Of a DNA stretch of 64,000 nt, positions 31,159 through 42,018 are shown piece by piece. Each line of letters starts with the position of its first letter. Position 1 is the stretch's first letter. Origin of the DNA: [Phialemoniopsis] sp. UDSM-2020 (lineage: Eukaryota; Ascomycota; Sordariomycetes; Thyridiales; Thyridiaceae); NCBI GenBank assembly GCA_018873225.1, contig JAEILZ010000005.1, positions 868,001-932,000 of the forward strand, written 5' to 3'. The notes beneath the pieces were generated by a model. That model did not search any database. It was not told where the DNA came from and was given only the letters and a program-made list of their open reading frames with translations. The translations under genes and the position numbers were made by a program.

Positions 31159-32275
31159 TTACCGTATTCTTCGAGAGGAATAAGTCTCCACAATCGGGTC
31201 GGAGATGTTGATCATGTCGTCTCGTCCAGCGACCTGATGCAACCGAAGCCCGGGAAACACCACAACTCTACCTTGTTCTATAGATCCCCAATTCATATCA
31301 GCCTTCTGTAGCTCCCCAAACAGATAAAGGCCAAGCACTGCAGTATTAGAAACCACTCCTCGCACTGCTCTAGTGCATGACTCGGGCGATCTGCCGGCCA
31401 GGAAGGGTTTATATAATAGGAGAATGTGCTGTGTTGTCTCTTCAATCCTAGGATGTCGAGGATCTTCACGAGAGAGCCTGTCTCGAGGATAGGTGTTGGA
31501 TGCAAGGGAGGCAGTAATGGTTCGCCACTGGTCGAGGTATCGCGGGGAGTTGCCTGCTCGCCGAACAGATTAGATACAGATCGTGGTGTGATGTTTGAGA
31601 TTGTTTCTTACTTTGTCTAGCTGAGCTTGATAGATTCTGATAACACTGCAGAATTTCACTAGGGAGTAGAGTCGTTTGAGTCTCGAGGTCCCAATCTACT
31701 CGGCTCATGAGATTGTAGGCCATCAAAGCCCTCAAGGCAAGGCGCCTAGTGCTTGCATCTTCGAGAAGGCGAAGCCATGGAACCGCAGAACGCACAGTGG
31801 GGTCAGGTATAATCTTCTGTAGGAACTCGTCGCTCACGACACAGTCGAGACGGGTGCGTGTTTGGAAGAAGTTATCGACAAGATTCTGTATGTCAACTTC
31901 CAAGCTCGCCATCTTATTTCGAAGAGTGGAGTGGGCTGTCGGATCAGGAATAACATCGATAATGTTTGGGTCGTTTTGAGCTTTCAGGGGCAGCGCGACT
32001 CTTGGGTTTTGTTTCAGGAGTTGACGCCTGTCTCTTCTTCGAAGCCACAAGAAGAAGATGGCAGCAGCTAATAGGGCCCCAAGAAATGCAGAGCATACGC
32101 CAATTGCTGCTGACGCTCCCTGAGATATACCTGTGCACCGCGGAGATACGGGGGCTGTCGAAGGGGACTCTGAAGGACTCGTCGTCAGAGTGGTCGTTAG
32201 GGTTGTCTCTGAACCTGTCGTAAAGGTCGTGGTCAAGATTGATACTGAAGTCGTCGACGACGTAGTTGTTGCCAT
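31159..32275 (-). CDS. Single-pass membrane protein with Ser/Thr-rich ectodomain
   Basis: Two exons on the minus strand: 31612-32275 and 31159-31553, giving 352 residues. The first 45 or so residues are almost entirely Ser/Thr (MATTTSSTTSVSILTTTF...), followed by a membrane segment (SAAIGVCSAFLGALLAAAIFFLWL) and a strongly basic stop-transfer stretch (RRRDRRQ). The remaining 270 residues would be cytoplasmic and contain a region starting LEVDIQNLVDNFFQTRTRLDC with no domain I recognise. There is no classical signal peptide, so it would insert as a type III protein with an O-glycosylated outer tail, like fungal wall-stress sensors or receptor-like proteins. Function unknown. Splicing is needed to reach the conserved-looking C-terminus; reading through the intron ends after 47 unrelated residues. 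Confidence 0.72.
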
Positions 32276-32765
32276 GATCAGGCTTTGAATAGGATTCTGA
32301 CATCCAAGTAATAGATTCTCTCAGTAAGCCAATTTTTGGACGATAATACAAATGTAATGAGACGCGCGAGAGCTGGTTTGAAAAGAGGAAAGGAGAAAGG
32401 CTTGATGCATGAGCCGATAGAAGTGCAGGAGGGCACAGCAGGAGGTCTGCACCGGGGGGATGTCACAGTGCGACAGACCAGGCTACGGACGGTTACACAT
32501 CCCCTCACACATGCATCGGGCAACCCGGTTCGTGCAGTAAAAGTGCACAGGGATGCAGCATTGCAAGTCAATCACGGCTGATGCCCGTTTTAATAACACA
32601 TGCAGCATGTACCCCTGTCTTACTTGGGAAGCCTCGAGCACCAGCAAGCCAGAGGCAGCGCCCTTTAAAATTCGTCTCACCCACCATTGTCGCGCTCTAG
32701 CCTCGACAGATGCGGTGGATCAATACAGACGGATAATAACTGTTGACATATTGAAGATCTTCATT
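32276..32765. promoter_or_regulatory. Divergent promoter region
   Basis: 490 bp between the membrane protein (minus strand) and the Hsp70-like gene (plus strand). The plus frame is open upstream of the chosen ATG but lacks homology there. Shared control of the two genes is possible. Confidence 0.4.
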
Positions 32766-35239
32766 ATGGCACACCGACTCAATCCCGACCTGATCGTTGC
32801 CATAGATGTCGGCATGCATGGTCGGTCTCTACCCTACGTCGATCTTTGTGAACCTGAAGCGCGTTACTCATTTTCTTCACTTATCATAGGTACCGGAGTT
32901 GCATTTGTCAACCTTCTTCGCAGCGACCTCGAAACATCTTCTATTCGAGTGTTCAAAGAGTGGGAAAACTCGACCCCAGAGGACAAGGTCCCCACAGTCA
33001 TCGTATACGACAAAGACAAAGTCGACGAGGCTCCTATCGGATGGGGCTACTGGTCTCAGACCGAAACAGCCCAGGCTATGGACTACGAGGTTAAACAATG
33101 GTTCAAAACAGCCTTCTACAAGCCGCCCCGGAACGAGGAGATGGTCTCCCGTGGGACGCAAGAGCCTGAACAAGACATAGACGAGAGGACTGCCGAGAAG
33201 CTCTACCAAGACTTCCTGCGTTACCTCTATGATAATATCCGGAAAGAACTTTCGGACAAAATGAAGGGTAAGAAGTGGGCGGATGCTAAAGTCGACTTTT
33301 TGTTCAGTGTACCCGCGATATGGAATCCATACGTGATAGACAAGTTCAAAAAGTTAGCGCGTGAATCCGGCTTCGGCTCGGAGAGCCAGCATACTTTAAG
33401 CACTACCCTCACAGAACCTCAGGCTGTGGCCGCCTTTGCGGCAGATCAGGAGCGCCGGACATTCGAGGTACCCATTATGGAAGCCTTTGCTTCAATCGTG
33501 TTTTGATTCTGATTATGTGTGCTTAGGCAGGCGAGAGTATGTTGATTGTGGACGCCGGAGGCGGGACAGTGGTGGGTGCCCTCTCGTAGGTGCTGGTGGT
33601 AAGATGCTCCGTACTGACACATTCTATCAGGATTTATGTGTGGTCAAAATTGAGAGCAAGCAACGCGGCCGCGTTGCTCTCGCTGAGATGGACCCTGTAA
33701 TAGGTGAAATCATCTGGCGCGGAATCTTCTCTCAAGGCTAAGTTCACTTACACGAAACAGGTCGCGAGGTTGGTGCTACCTACATTGACCGAGCCTTTCA
33801 ACTTCACGCATGTGAACGCTTGAAGTCGGCAAAAGAGGATTTGGTCCTCCTCAAGACGCCAGAACGGCTAGCCTGGGAAATGATGATGAGCCGGGATTTC
33901 AGGATCAACAAAGAGAAGCTTGGCGGCGACACTTGTGACCCGGAAGGCCATTTCTCCATATGTGTGTCCTCCTTGAATCCCAGCATCAACGAAGAGCGAC
34001 ATAACATTCGCAATGGCAGAATGCATTTCGCCTGGTAAGTAATAGATCTAATGTCTCTCTCTACAGTGTCTTCATTTGCTCACTGTGTCCGGCAGGAGAG
34101 ACCTCATGAAGTTCTTTGACGACCAAATTGTGAAGATTGATGAACGAGTCCAGGGAATGCTAACACGGCTCTTCTGCACTGATCGGCCTCTGAAAGTTGT
34201 GCGTAACCCCGACACTCGTTGTACCTAGATAACGATTAATGAAAGGACACAGGATCATATCCTTCTGTCAGGTGGGCTAGGAAAGTCGAAATATGTCCAA
34301 GAAACGCTACGCAACAAGTACGAGCGGACTAGCGAGCGGATATTGGAGGGTGTCAAGTTCCACTGTTCAACTGACCCCCAGCTTGCGGTTTGCAAGGGTC
34401 TATTGGTTGACCGGATCCAGTCTTTGCAGTCGGGGATCTCGACTTTCACGAGCGTCTATTCCAGATCATCCCTTGGGGTGCTAAGATCCATAAAATACGA
34501 CCCATTGAAGAAGAGTCATCGCAGGGCGAAAAAGGAAGGTCGAGTTCATCCCAGTGAGACTGATGGCGAGCGTTGTATTGAGGGCTGTGTGGACTGGTTC
34601 ATCTATAAGGTACTAATCCTCGATAAAGTCAACGCGAAGTGGGCTGAAGCTGATGCTCGCGGATCAGAAACAGCCCCAAAAGCCCGGAGCGAGTGTTGCC
34701 CGGAAGCATTACACCATGGTATTTGGCGACGAAGCTTCCGAGACCGATTATCGAGCCACTATTCAGATTGTGATGTCAGACCAGGACAAGCCACCCGATC
34801 ATCTGACTGACACGAACGGTGTGCAGCGCACAGTTCCAAACCCTGTGGCAGACGCCGTGGCTAACACACAATTTGCAGGAGTAAAGAAATTGACATCGGT
34901 AGCATGCGACTTCCGCGATGACGCAGTCGAGCCGAGACGGTCTCAGTGGTATGATCGGCTACTACTAAGACATCCCCACACCGAGATCAAATTCGACATC
35001 AAGCTTACTATCAGCGGTGCCGATATCCTCTTTGATTGTGGTACGTCAGGATCTCTCCCGATCGATCACGACATGCTAGCCATGACGCATCGCCCTTTAC
35101 ATTTGAATGCAACTGATGTTCACTGGCTAATATGGCAGCAGTTGCCGGTAGCATCCAGCTTAGCGAGGCAAACCCGATTCCCGGTCAGCTGGAAGAGATC
35201 GAGAGAGATGCCGTTAGTTCAACGCTGATGGGTGGATGA
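32766..35239 (+). CDS. Divergent Hsp70-like ATPase (actin-fold)
   Basis: Nine exons: 32766-32820, 32890-33467, 33527-33571, 33631-33703, 33761-34034, 34096-34198, 34253-34609, 34668-35040 and 35139-35239, encoding 652 residues with all phases consistent. The actin-fold ATPase landmarks are present in order: phosphate-1 loop as VAIDVGMHGTGVAF, FLFSVPAIW, LTEPQAVAA, phosphate-2 as IVDAGGGTVD, and the adenosine motif LSGGLGKSKYV. The canonical GIDFGTT of real Hsp70 is altered, and there is no standard Hsp70 substrate-binding domain; the C-terminus is about 170 residues of unknown type. This is the lineage of fungal Hsp70-like proteins often found near incompatibility-type genes; no activity is established. 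The last acceptor is ambiguous by 3 nt (35139 or 35142). Confidence 0.83.
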
Positions 35240-35591
35240 TGAGGGTAACACGTCTTGTCATTCGGCAGCCCAGACCGCGTCCATGAGTTGGACCACAACA
35301 TTGTAGATTCGCACATCTACTAACTGTTAGGCGGATCTTACTTACTATGACCACTGTTTCTTGAAACGCTTAGAGTTATGCAATACAGACACGTGGATTT
35401 CTAATCGTGGGGGTATCATGGTTCATTATCATAATCTCTAAGCTACATTCGATGCTGATACTGGGGTATCTATCAATAAGCCCATGAGATGTTTCCACTG
35501 GATAAACTATCTGGCAACACACGTGGTAGAAGCCGACCAGGAAATCTGACCCGTCGCTCACCAGCACTCATAGTCCCAGTAGATTTGACCT
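35240..35591. other. Convergent intergenic region
   Basis: Lies between the 3' ends of the Hsp70-like and ankyrin genes. Nothing recognisable. Confidence 0.5.
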
Positions 35592-37951
35592 TTACTCCTT
35601 CTCTTTCTTGTCAACGCCTTCTTCTTTGTCTGTCTGGAAGCGAAACTGTATTTCTGCAGGCTCAATTGCGATGCTTAGCCTTGGGGCCTCTGTTGATGAC
35701 TTCCTGTCTGAGCGAGAACTCGACGATGTGAATGCAGTGGTCGCGCTGGATCGTCGACTAGATATCCCGGAAAACGAGACATTGCTCAGACTTGGTGTGC
35801 CCTCCAACGTAAGAAGTCGCGGCTGCTTAGATAGGAGAACTTTCCGATCAGTCTTCGACAGGTAAGGGTCGTCCAAGAGAATCTTCTTCTCGCTGTCGCT
35901 CTTCCCCGCCGATATATACGCGCCCAGCATCCACTCGATGATGAGGAACCGATCCTTTCTCTTGGTGCTGGATGGGAGTCTTTGCCGTGGAATTTGACTG
36001 CCGGCATCTTTCAGACTCGGGTCGGCGCCGTACGAGAGAAGGACCTTGACAACGTCTGTCCTACCATATTGACACGCCGTGTGGAGTGGCGTCTTTCTGT
36101 AGTAGCCCTCCTGATTGTTGAGGATGGCGTTGATATCTACACTGTCGCTGATCCCCGGATCGACTGTCTCAGTTGACATGTAGCTACCTCGGCGAGCTAC
36201 CCTTTGCAACAAAAGCCTTGCTATCCGAGAGTCGCGGCATCGGTGCAGTGGTGTCTCGTCCTCATCACCACCCCTGGCTGTAAGGTCTTTGGTTGAAGAG
36301 TGGGCCAGAAGGATCTCCATGGCCTGCACGGCCTTGTCACCCGATCCTTCAGCTGCGATCATCATAACAGTATTTCCCCGCTTGTCACGGCCATCCAGAC
36401 TATGTGTTTGGGATAGAAGATCCTCTAGAACACCAAAACTCAGTTCTGGATGACGAGCCGCGTCGTGCAGTGGAGAGTCTCCATTATGGTTTCGAATGTG
36501 ATCAAAAGGAACCTTTTGACGAACTTCACCTACGTCGAAGCCGCGTGCCTCGCACCACTCAAGTGCCCTAGAGAGATTTTGGGATGGCAAGTATTCAGCC
36601 CCAACATCAATCTCGACCTTTTCCCTCCATGCAACAGAGTCCTCGAGGTTACCAGTTTCACGGTGCATCTGATCCATAAGCTCAATGACCCTTTGGAGCT
36701 TGTCTTGATTGGCAGTTCGAGTCTCTTTGAATTCTGTATAGAGTTGGTTTAGGAATCGGCGAGCTTCCTTGGTTTGTTGCAGCTCAATACACAATTCGGC
36801 AAGACCGAGTCGAATCTCGATTCGTTGTGGTCTCCTGTCGTTCCAACTCGTCTCGTCGAGGTCTCTCAGAATGTTAAAAGCCTCTTTCTTTCGGTCAAGA
36901 ACGTTGCAGGCTCGCAAGATGCTAACAAGGCGGAGATGAAGCTGGGCATATGTATCAAAGTCAAAATTGACTCCGTACCTCTCAGCCATAATTTGGCGGA
37001 TCTCTATTCCTCGTTTCTGTACCCGATATGCGTTACCAGGGAGTCCGAGCTTGTCAAAGAGGTATTTGACAATGGCTTGATTGGCTCGAAATCTTATGTT
37101 CATTTCTTCAAGTGTTATTCCGGTCGATGTGTCGACATCGATGGCCCCGTTATGTTGCGGTGTGGTGACCACGGACCCTCTCCGCATCGACTCGGCTAGA
37201 TCGGGACCGCCGTGACCTTGTGTGACGAGATATGTCGTGTACTCGTAGGTTGCATCTTCGAAATCGGTTATGACCTTCTCTTCGTCTACCTCGATATCGG
37301 TCCTCGCACTCGGAGATGTCGCTCTGCTATTCGGGCGAGTGTCGTTCTCAGACACCTTCTGGGGGAGTCTGCCTAGACGCTCTCGTATTTGGTCTGGAAG
37401 TGGTTCACCTATCATCCCGCCTGGCCTGCAAAGAGTTAGCTTGATCTGCCTTCGGGGGATCGTCAACAGCTATAGGGAGAACGGCACGCTTACGAGATGA
37501 AGTTCAGATGTGATAGCAACTGCATGTGGCCTGCAATTCGCTCAATAAGACGCCTGTCCTCTTTTATGTACATCTTGATTGCTGCAGCGGCATTTTCTCG
37601 CCAGCTCGAGTCTCTCCCCTTGATCTTCCATCTTGACGTGTTTGCCACTGGCTGCGGGAGCTTCTTTTGCAGGAGTTGTACGTCTTTCTCGCACATACGA
37701 ATCACTTTGCCCATGGAGTCGAGGTACTTTCTCTCCTTAGGAGAGAGTTGATGCGATCTCCTCTTTTGGTTTAAAGACACGTCGATGCTTTCGAGAATCT
37801 CTGTCCATACCTGCACTGTTGTGCTGAGCGAATCTATCTCGATATCGATTTGTTTTACCCGGTCTAGAAACTCGTAGACACCCTTGACGGTTTTGATCGC
37901 GGATGCAGTTATTGACAGCGCCGAGGCCACATATTCGACCGGCGAGGTCAT
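35592..37951 (-). CDS. Ankyrin protein with helical N-terminus and TPR-like middle, no NTPase
   Basis: Two exons on the minus strand: 37494-37951 and 35592-37425, giving 763 residues. The N-terminal 150 residues (MTSPVEYVASALSITASAIK ... LDRVKQIDIEIDSL) resemble the helical N-terminal domain of fungal STAND and ankyrin proteins. The middle (about 280-420) has TPR-like helical pairs (LHLRLVSILRACNVLDRKKEA; ELCIELQQTKEARRFL). Four ankyrin-type repeats follow: NGDSPLHDAARHPELS, RGNTVMMIAAEGS, DETPLHRCRDSRIARLLL and KTPLHTACQYGRTDVVKVLL. The tail is Ser/Arg-rich. No NACHT or NB-ARC ATPase lies between sensor and effector parts, unlike classical fungal NLRs, so it looks like an adaptor. Its start lies 17 bp from a perfect hairpin sequence. 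Cytosolic; partner unknown. Confidence 0.82.
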
Positions 37952-38997
37952 CTTATTGACGGACTGGCTGCTCGCACGTCGATACGTGCGAGCAAGTGGT
38001 TACGCATGAAGTAATCAGCGGATGCTTGTGCTGTGGTAACCGCGGCGGGGTCTTTCCATCATCCTCGGCAACGAAAGGACGTTTGGAGATTTGACGTGCA
38101 AAAAGTTAGGTGTTGGAGAAGAAATGGGTCCTTGCCGAGCGGGACCCGGAAGAAGATCACTTGCTGGTCGCTCTGGGGGGCCTGCATTACGGGCACAAGG
38201 GGCAGTCCAGCCTTATGGCAGCCACAATCACTGGTCGGGTGCCATCTTCAGCCCCCTACGGTGATGATGTTATGTTCAGCTTTCCAAGGAAGACGCAGGG
38301 TGGTGGGATGCCTACTCCCTCTCCGCGCGGGCAGCGGGGCACTTTGGGGAAACGGGTATGACGGAACGACCCTGGCTTGGCGGCCTCCTCATTCGCCCGG
38401 GGCGCATCCACAATCATGCATACGGGTGAGGCGTGTGCCAAGTGTCAATATTGGCCTGTAGCAGAACACCCCAGGGATCGACAGCCCCCTCGGTTCGGTA
38501 TGGGAAGTACGTCCGGGTGTGTCACTTGACGCCGTCCACTAGGAAGGGCACCGGGCTCAGCCTTGTCACCCCCCTCATCTAAGCCCCTCCCCAGTCCTGG
38601 CCCTAGTCCTACGAGCTGCATTGCCCGACGTCGGGGGTGGCAGGACAGGTGCTGCGCGCTCGCATCGACTTCCACACTGGTTGGCCCTCCTGGGCTCCAC
38701 TGCAGCCAATGATACAGCTGAAAACCTGATATTGTGCCGCTCTTGCAGCTGCAACATGTTTCCGTTGAAAACCATTACGAGGCCGAGGAAATTAGCTGCA
38801 TGCGAGGCAGAACGCGCCTCTGAGGCTCTCCCTCGCTGGTCTGGCTGTCTCTCCACCCTCGTTTACTTTTTTGGGTGGCAGAGCCCAAGTACTGTGTTAG
38901 GAAATCTTAAAGCATTCTGCATCTTGCAAGAAAACTGCTTTCATATTTTCTAGTATCAATGTCGTGATGATATCGGCTTAAAGTGCACTTACCCACG
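37952..38997. other. Divergent intergenic region
   Basis: About 1 kb between the ankyrin gene (minus) and the sugar transporter (plus). It contains the palindrome at 37969-37994. An open frame at 38033-38461 looks non-coding: Trp, Arg and Gly rich, with no domain. Confidence 0.5.
37969..37994. repeat. Perfect 11-bp inverted repeat with 4-nt loop
   Basis: TGCTCGCACGT, loop CGAT, then ACGTGCGAGCA. It sits 17 bp upstream of the ankyrin gene ATG, so it is either in the 5' leader as an RNA hairpin or in the core promoter as a dimeric protein site. Confidence 0.65.
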
Positions 38998-41601
38998 ATG
39001 GCTGACCCTGGATCCCGCGAAACCTCCCCCCCGGGGCCTAATGGAACCAAGACCAACACCCGAGGATGCCTGCCTGGGTGGTGGGAAGGTTGGAAGCAGA
39101 GGCAGATCTTCAATCGAGACACAGTTACCAGCTCTATCGGTAAGTCTTTCAGATAGCCAGATTCCAAGACCACGTAAAGATCTTCGAGCTCAGCTAACTT
39201 GCCTCAAGCTGATGCCAGCTGGGAAGACCTCGAGCGAGAAATCGATGCTCTGGTTTTGCGACTTAGTAGCTCGGGAGTGAAGACCGAGGAGATGAGAAAA
39301 GCTGTGGTCGTAGCAAAAGATGGAGAGATCTATTACAACATCGCCCGCGGTCACTTCATACCACCGCAGAACTTCCCTTACACTCTCGACAACGAGGAGA
39401 AGGAGGCGCTCGTATCCGAAAGAGAGCGGCTGTTCTCCCAGGGGAAGATGTTCCGGGTCATATTGACTGTCTCGCTCTGCAGCTTCCTGCAGGGCTTTGT
39501 CCAGTCATCCATCAACTCTGCCACGCTGTACTCGAGACACCTTCACATCCCGGATGCTCCTAAAGATAGTCTACAAGGGAGCGCCGAAAGTGACAAACAC
39601 GATTGGCCAATCGGGGGTATGAACTGCAGCCCATACTTGGCAGCCGCCTTCATCGGGGCCCCGCTCTCACTGGCAATCAATCAATGGATGGGGCGGCGAG
39701 GAGCCATCACCATTTCAGCACTGTTGATTATTGCCAGCTCCGTTGGTTCGGCGTTTGCACCTGACTGGAAAGTATTGCTCGGCGTACGAATCATCGGTGG
39801 TGTGGGTAAGTTAAAGTTGACAGGGCTGGATGGTTGAGAACACAAGCTAAATGAACTTCTAGGCATGGGCATCAAAGCCGTCAGTGCTCCTATCCTGTAA
39901 GCAACCTCACCTTACAATTTGACACAGAAGCATAAGTAACCACCTTTTAGTGCTTCTGAAACTGCAGTTGGGTACTGGAGAGGTTCTACGATCTTACAGT
40001 GGCAATTATGGTAAGGCACAACCTGTTTTAGACTATTCATCTTGAGGCTGACATCATGATAGGGTGGCCTTCGGAATCATGATTGGACTCGTTGTGAACC
40101 TGATTATTGCCGGGGAGGTGCATGGGTACAACTTCAATCCTGGCGACGCAGGAAGTCAAAATGGGCAATTCAGGGCGATGCAGGGCATACTCGCATCACC
40201 AGCGGTCCCTGCATTCCTGCTCCTCATTGCTGTCTGCTTCTGCTACGAGAGTCCCCGCTTCTACATGCGACGTGGAAGCCCGAACTATCACCCAGCTCGC
40301 GCGTACGAGATTCTTCTCAATGTTCGCAACACCAAGGTTGGTCCTCCCTAGTCCAAGCTCACAACCCATGGTGTCTAATGTGCTTCTAGCTGCAAGCACT
40401 GCGTGACATGTTCCTCATCCACTGGTCGAATCGAATAACGCATGACGTGGAGACCTTGAAGAGGACCGAGAAGCAGAGGCTAACCTATGCATCACGCCTG
40501 TCAATGGGTATCCGCATCGCAATCACTCAGTACAGGACTCTGTTCAGCACTAGGAGACTTCGAAATGCTGTTTACAGTTCGTGCACGGTCAATCTTGCGC
40601 AGCAACTATGTGGAAGTAAGTCACTACAGCCTATCTCTCTAAAAACACAGCTTACTAAAAATACTGTTACAGTCAACGTACTCGCGTTCTACTCCAGCGA
40701 TCTGTTCTCCAAAAGGTTAGGAGGTTCGAACCAAGAAAAGGCCGCTATGCTTTACAGCATGGGCTTTGGTAGGTGTTGCGACTTTCATCCCTGGTCTTGC
40801 TTTGTGTTCCTAAACAGTGCCAGGTGCCATCAACTTCGTTTTCGGTCTGTTTGCAATGAGATCTATTGACACATTTGGCCGGAGACCCTGGCTTCTGACA
40901 ACGTTGCCTTTAATGAGCCTCTTCTTGCTGATCGCTGCCACCATGGGGGACAAGGATTCGCACTCGCAACTAGTCAGCTTCGTGGTTTTCATCTTTTGTA
41001 AGTCGGTGGCCAGAAAATCATTGTTGGGTGTTGCTTACAGATGGACAGTCTTCGCCGCAGCTTACTCGCCAGGTCTTGGTACGCTTCGTGACGCATCCAA
41101 AGATTTGCCGCACTACTGATAGTCCTGCTTTCTAGGCCCCATTCCATTCACGTTAGCATCGGAAAGGCATGGTCACTCCTCACACGTCCGGTTTCGTGAT
41201 GACTAACAAGTAGCAGCTTTCCCATGTCACACCGTGAAGCCGGAGCGTCCGTCGCAGTTGCTTGCAATCTGCTCTTCGCAGGCTTGCTAACTATATTCTA
41301 CCCGAAGATCGACTCATCATTCACCACGTCGGGAGCTATCGGCTTTTTCTCTGGATTGAATGTCGTTGCATTTGTGCTGGTGTATCTGCTCGTGGAGGAG
41401 ACGCAACGCCTCAGTCTTGAAGACCTGGACACGATCTTCGAGCGCCCCAAATTGGAACACATGGCGTACCAGATCAGAACATATTTGCCATACTTCATCA
41501 AGCGATACATCTTCTGGCGTAACATCGAGCACCCTGCCACTTACTATCAAACAATCATGCAGCTGGACGACGAAGTGGAGTTAGAAGATCTGAGGCACTA
41601 A
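38998..41601 (+). CDS. MFS sugar/inositol-type transporter, intron-rich
   Basis: Eleven exons: 38998-39139, 39209-39805, 39863-39896, 39951-40010, 40063-40336, 40390-40615, 40673-40768, 40824-40997, 41049-41078, 41136-41166 and 41217-41601, giving 682 residues. After a cytosolic N-terminal region of about 130 residues come sugar-porter landmarks: SLCSFLQGFVQSSINSATLY, WPIGGMNCSPYLAAAFIGAP, GRRGAITISALL, GVRIIGGVGMGIKAVSAPIL, YWRGSTILQWQLW, YESPRFYMRRG and INVLAFYSSDLF, then SHREAGASVAVACN. It resembles fungal inositol/sugar porter relatives with long N-termini. The last intron, 41167-41216, must use a GC donor (AAAG|GCATGG) to keep SE-SFPMSHREAG in frame. The exon 8 acceptor could be 6 nt earlier. 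Plasma membrane; cargo unknown. Confidence 0.82.
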
Positions 41602-42018
41602 GCAGGTAGTCTTCTCACAGAACAGAGGAACCAGAGTTGAATTTGGTTTGTTCTCTTCATGATGAAAGTTTTTAGCACTGAACTTGACGGGTCACAATAT
41701 TAGAAGGCTCATAGCCTTGGATCATAGCGAAACAAGCAAAATGGAGCAAATTTGAAGTTTGGAAAGAGATGATAGTGCGATCGTATGGTTGCCTAATCGC
41801 CGCATGAATTCACGGGGTGGACTTCCAGCACATGGCGGTTTCAGCCACATCTGCACTTCAGCTGACATGTCTGTATCACACAATACCCTGCAACTCCCAG
41901 ACGGCGGTGGTCTAGGCTCTTCTAGCCTCTCAGCAGATGTGAGTTCATCTTTCAGCTGCCACACCACCTTACCATTGTTACTTCTGTAAGAGCACAAATT
42001 TCTTCTCAATTATCTTTC
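41602..42018. other. Intergenic region
   Basis: 3' flank of the transporter and promoter of the HET gene. Nothing recognised. Confidence 0.5.

Noticed and set aside
38033..38461. A 142-codon plus frame between ankyrin and transporter genes
   Set aside because: Composition is Trp/Arg/Gly-rich with no domain and it lies in a divergent promoter region.
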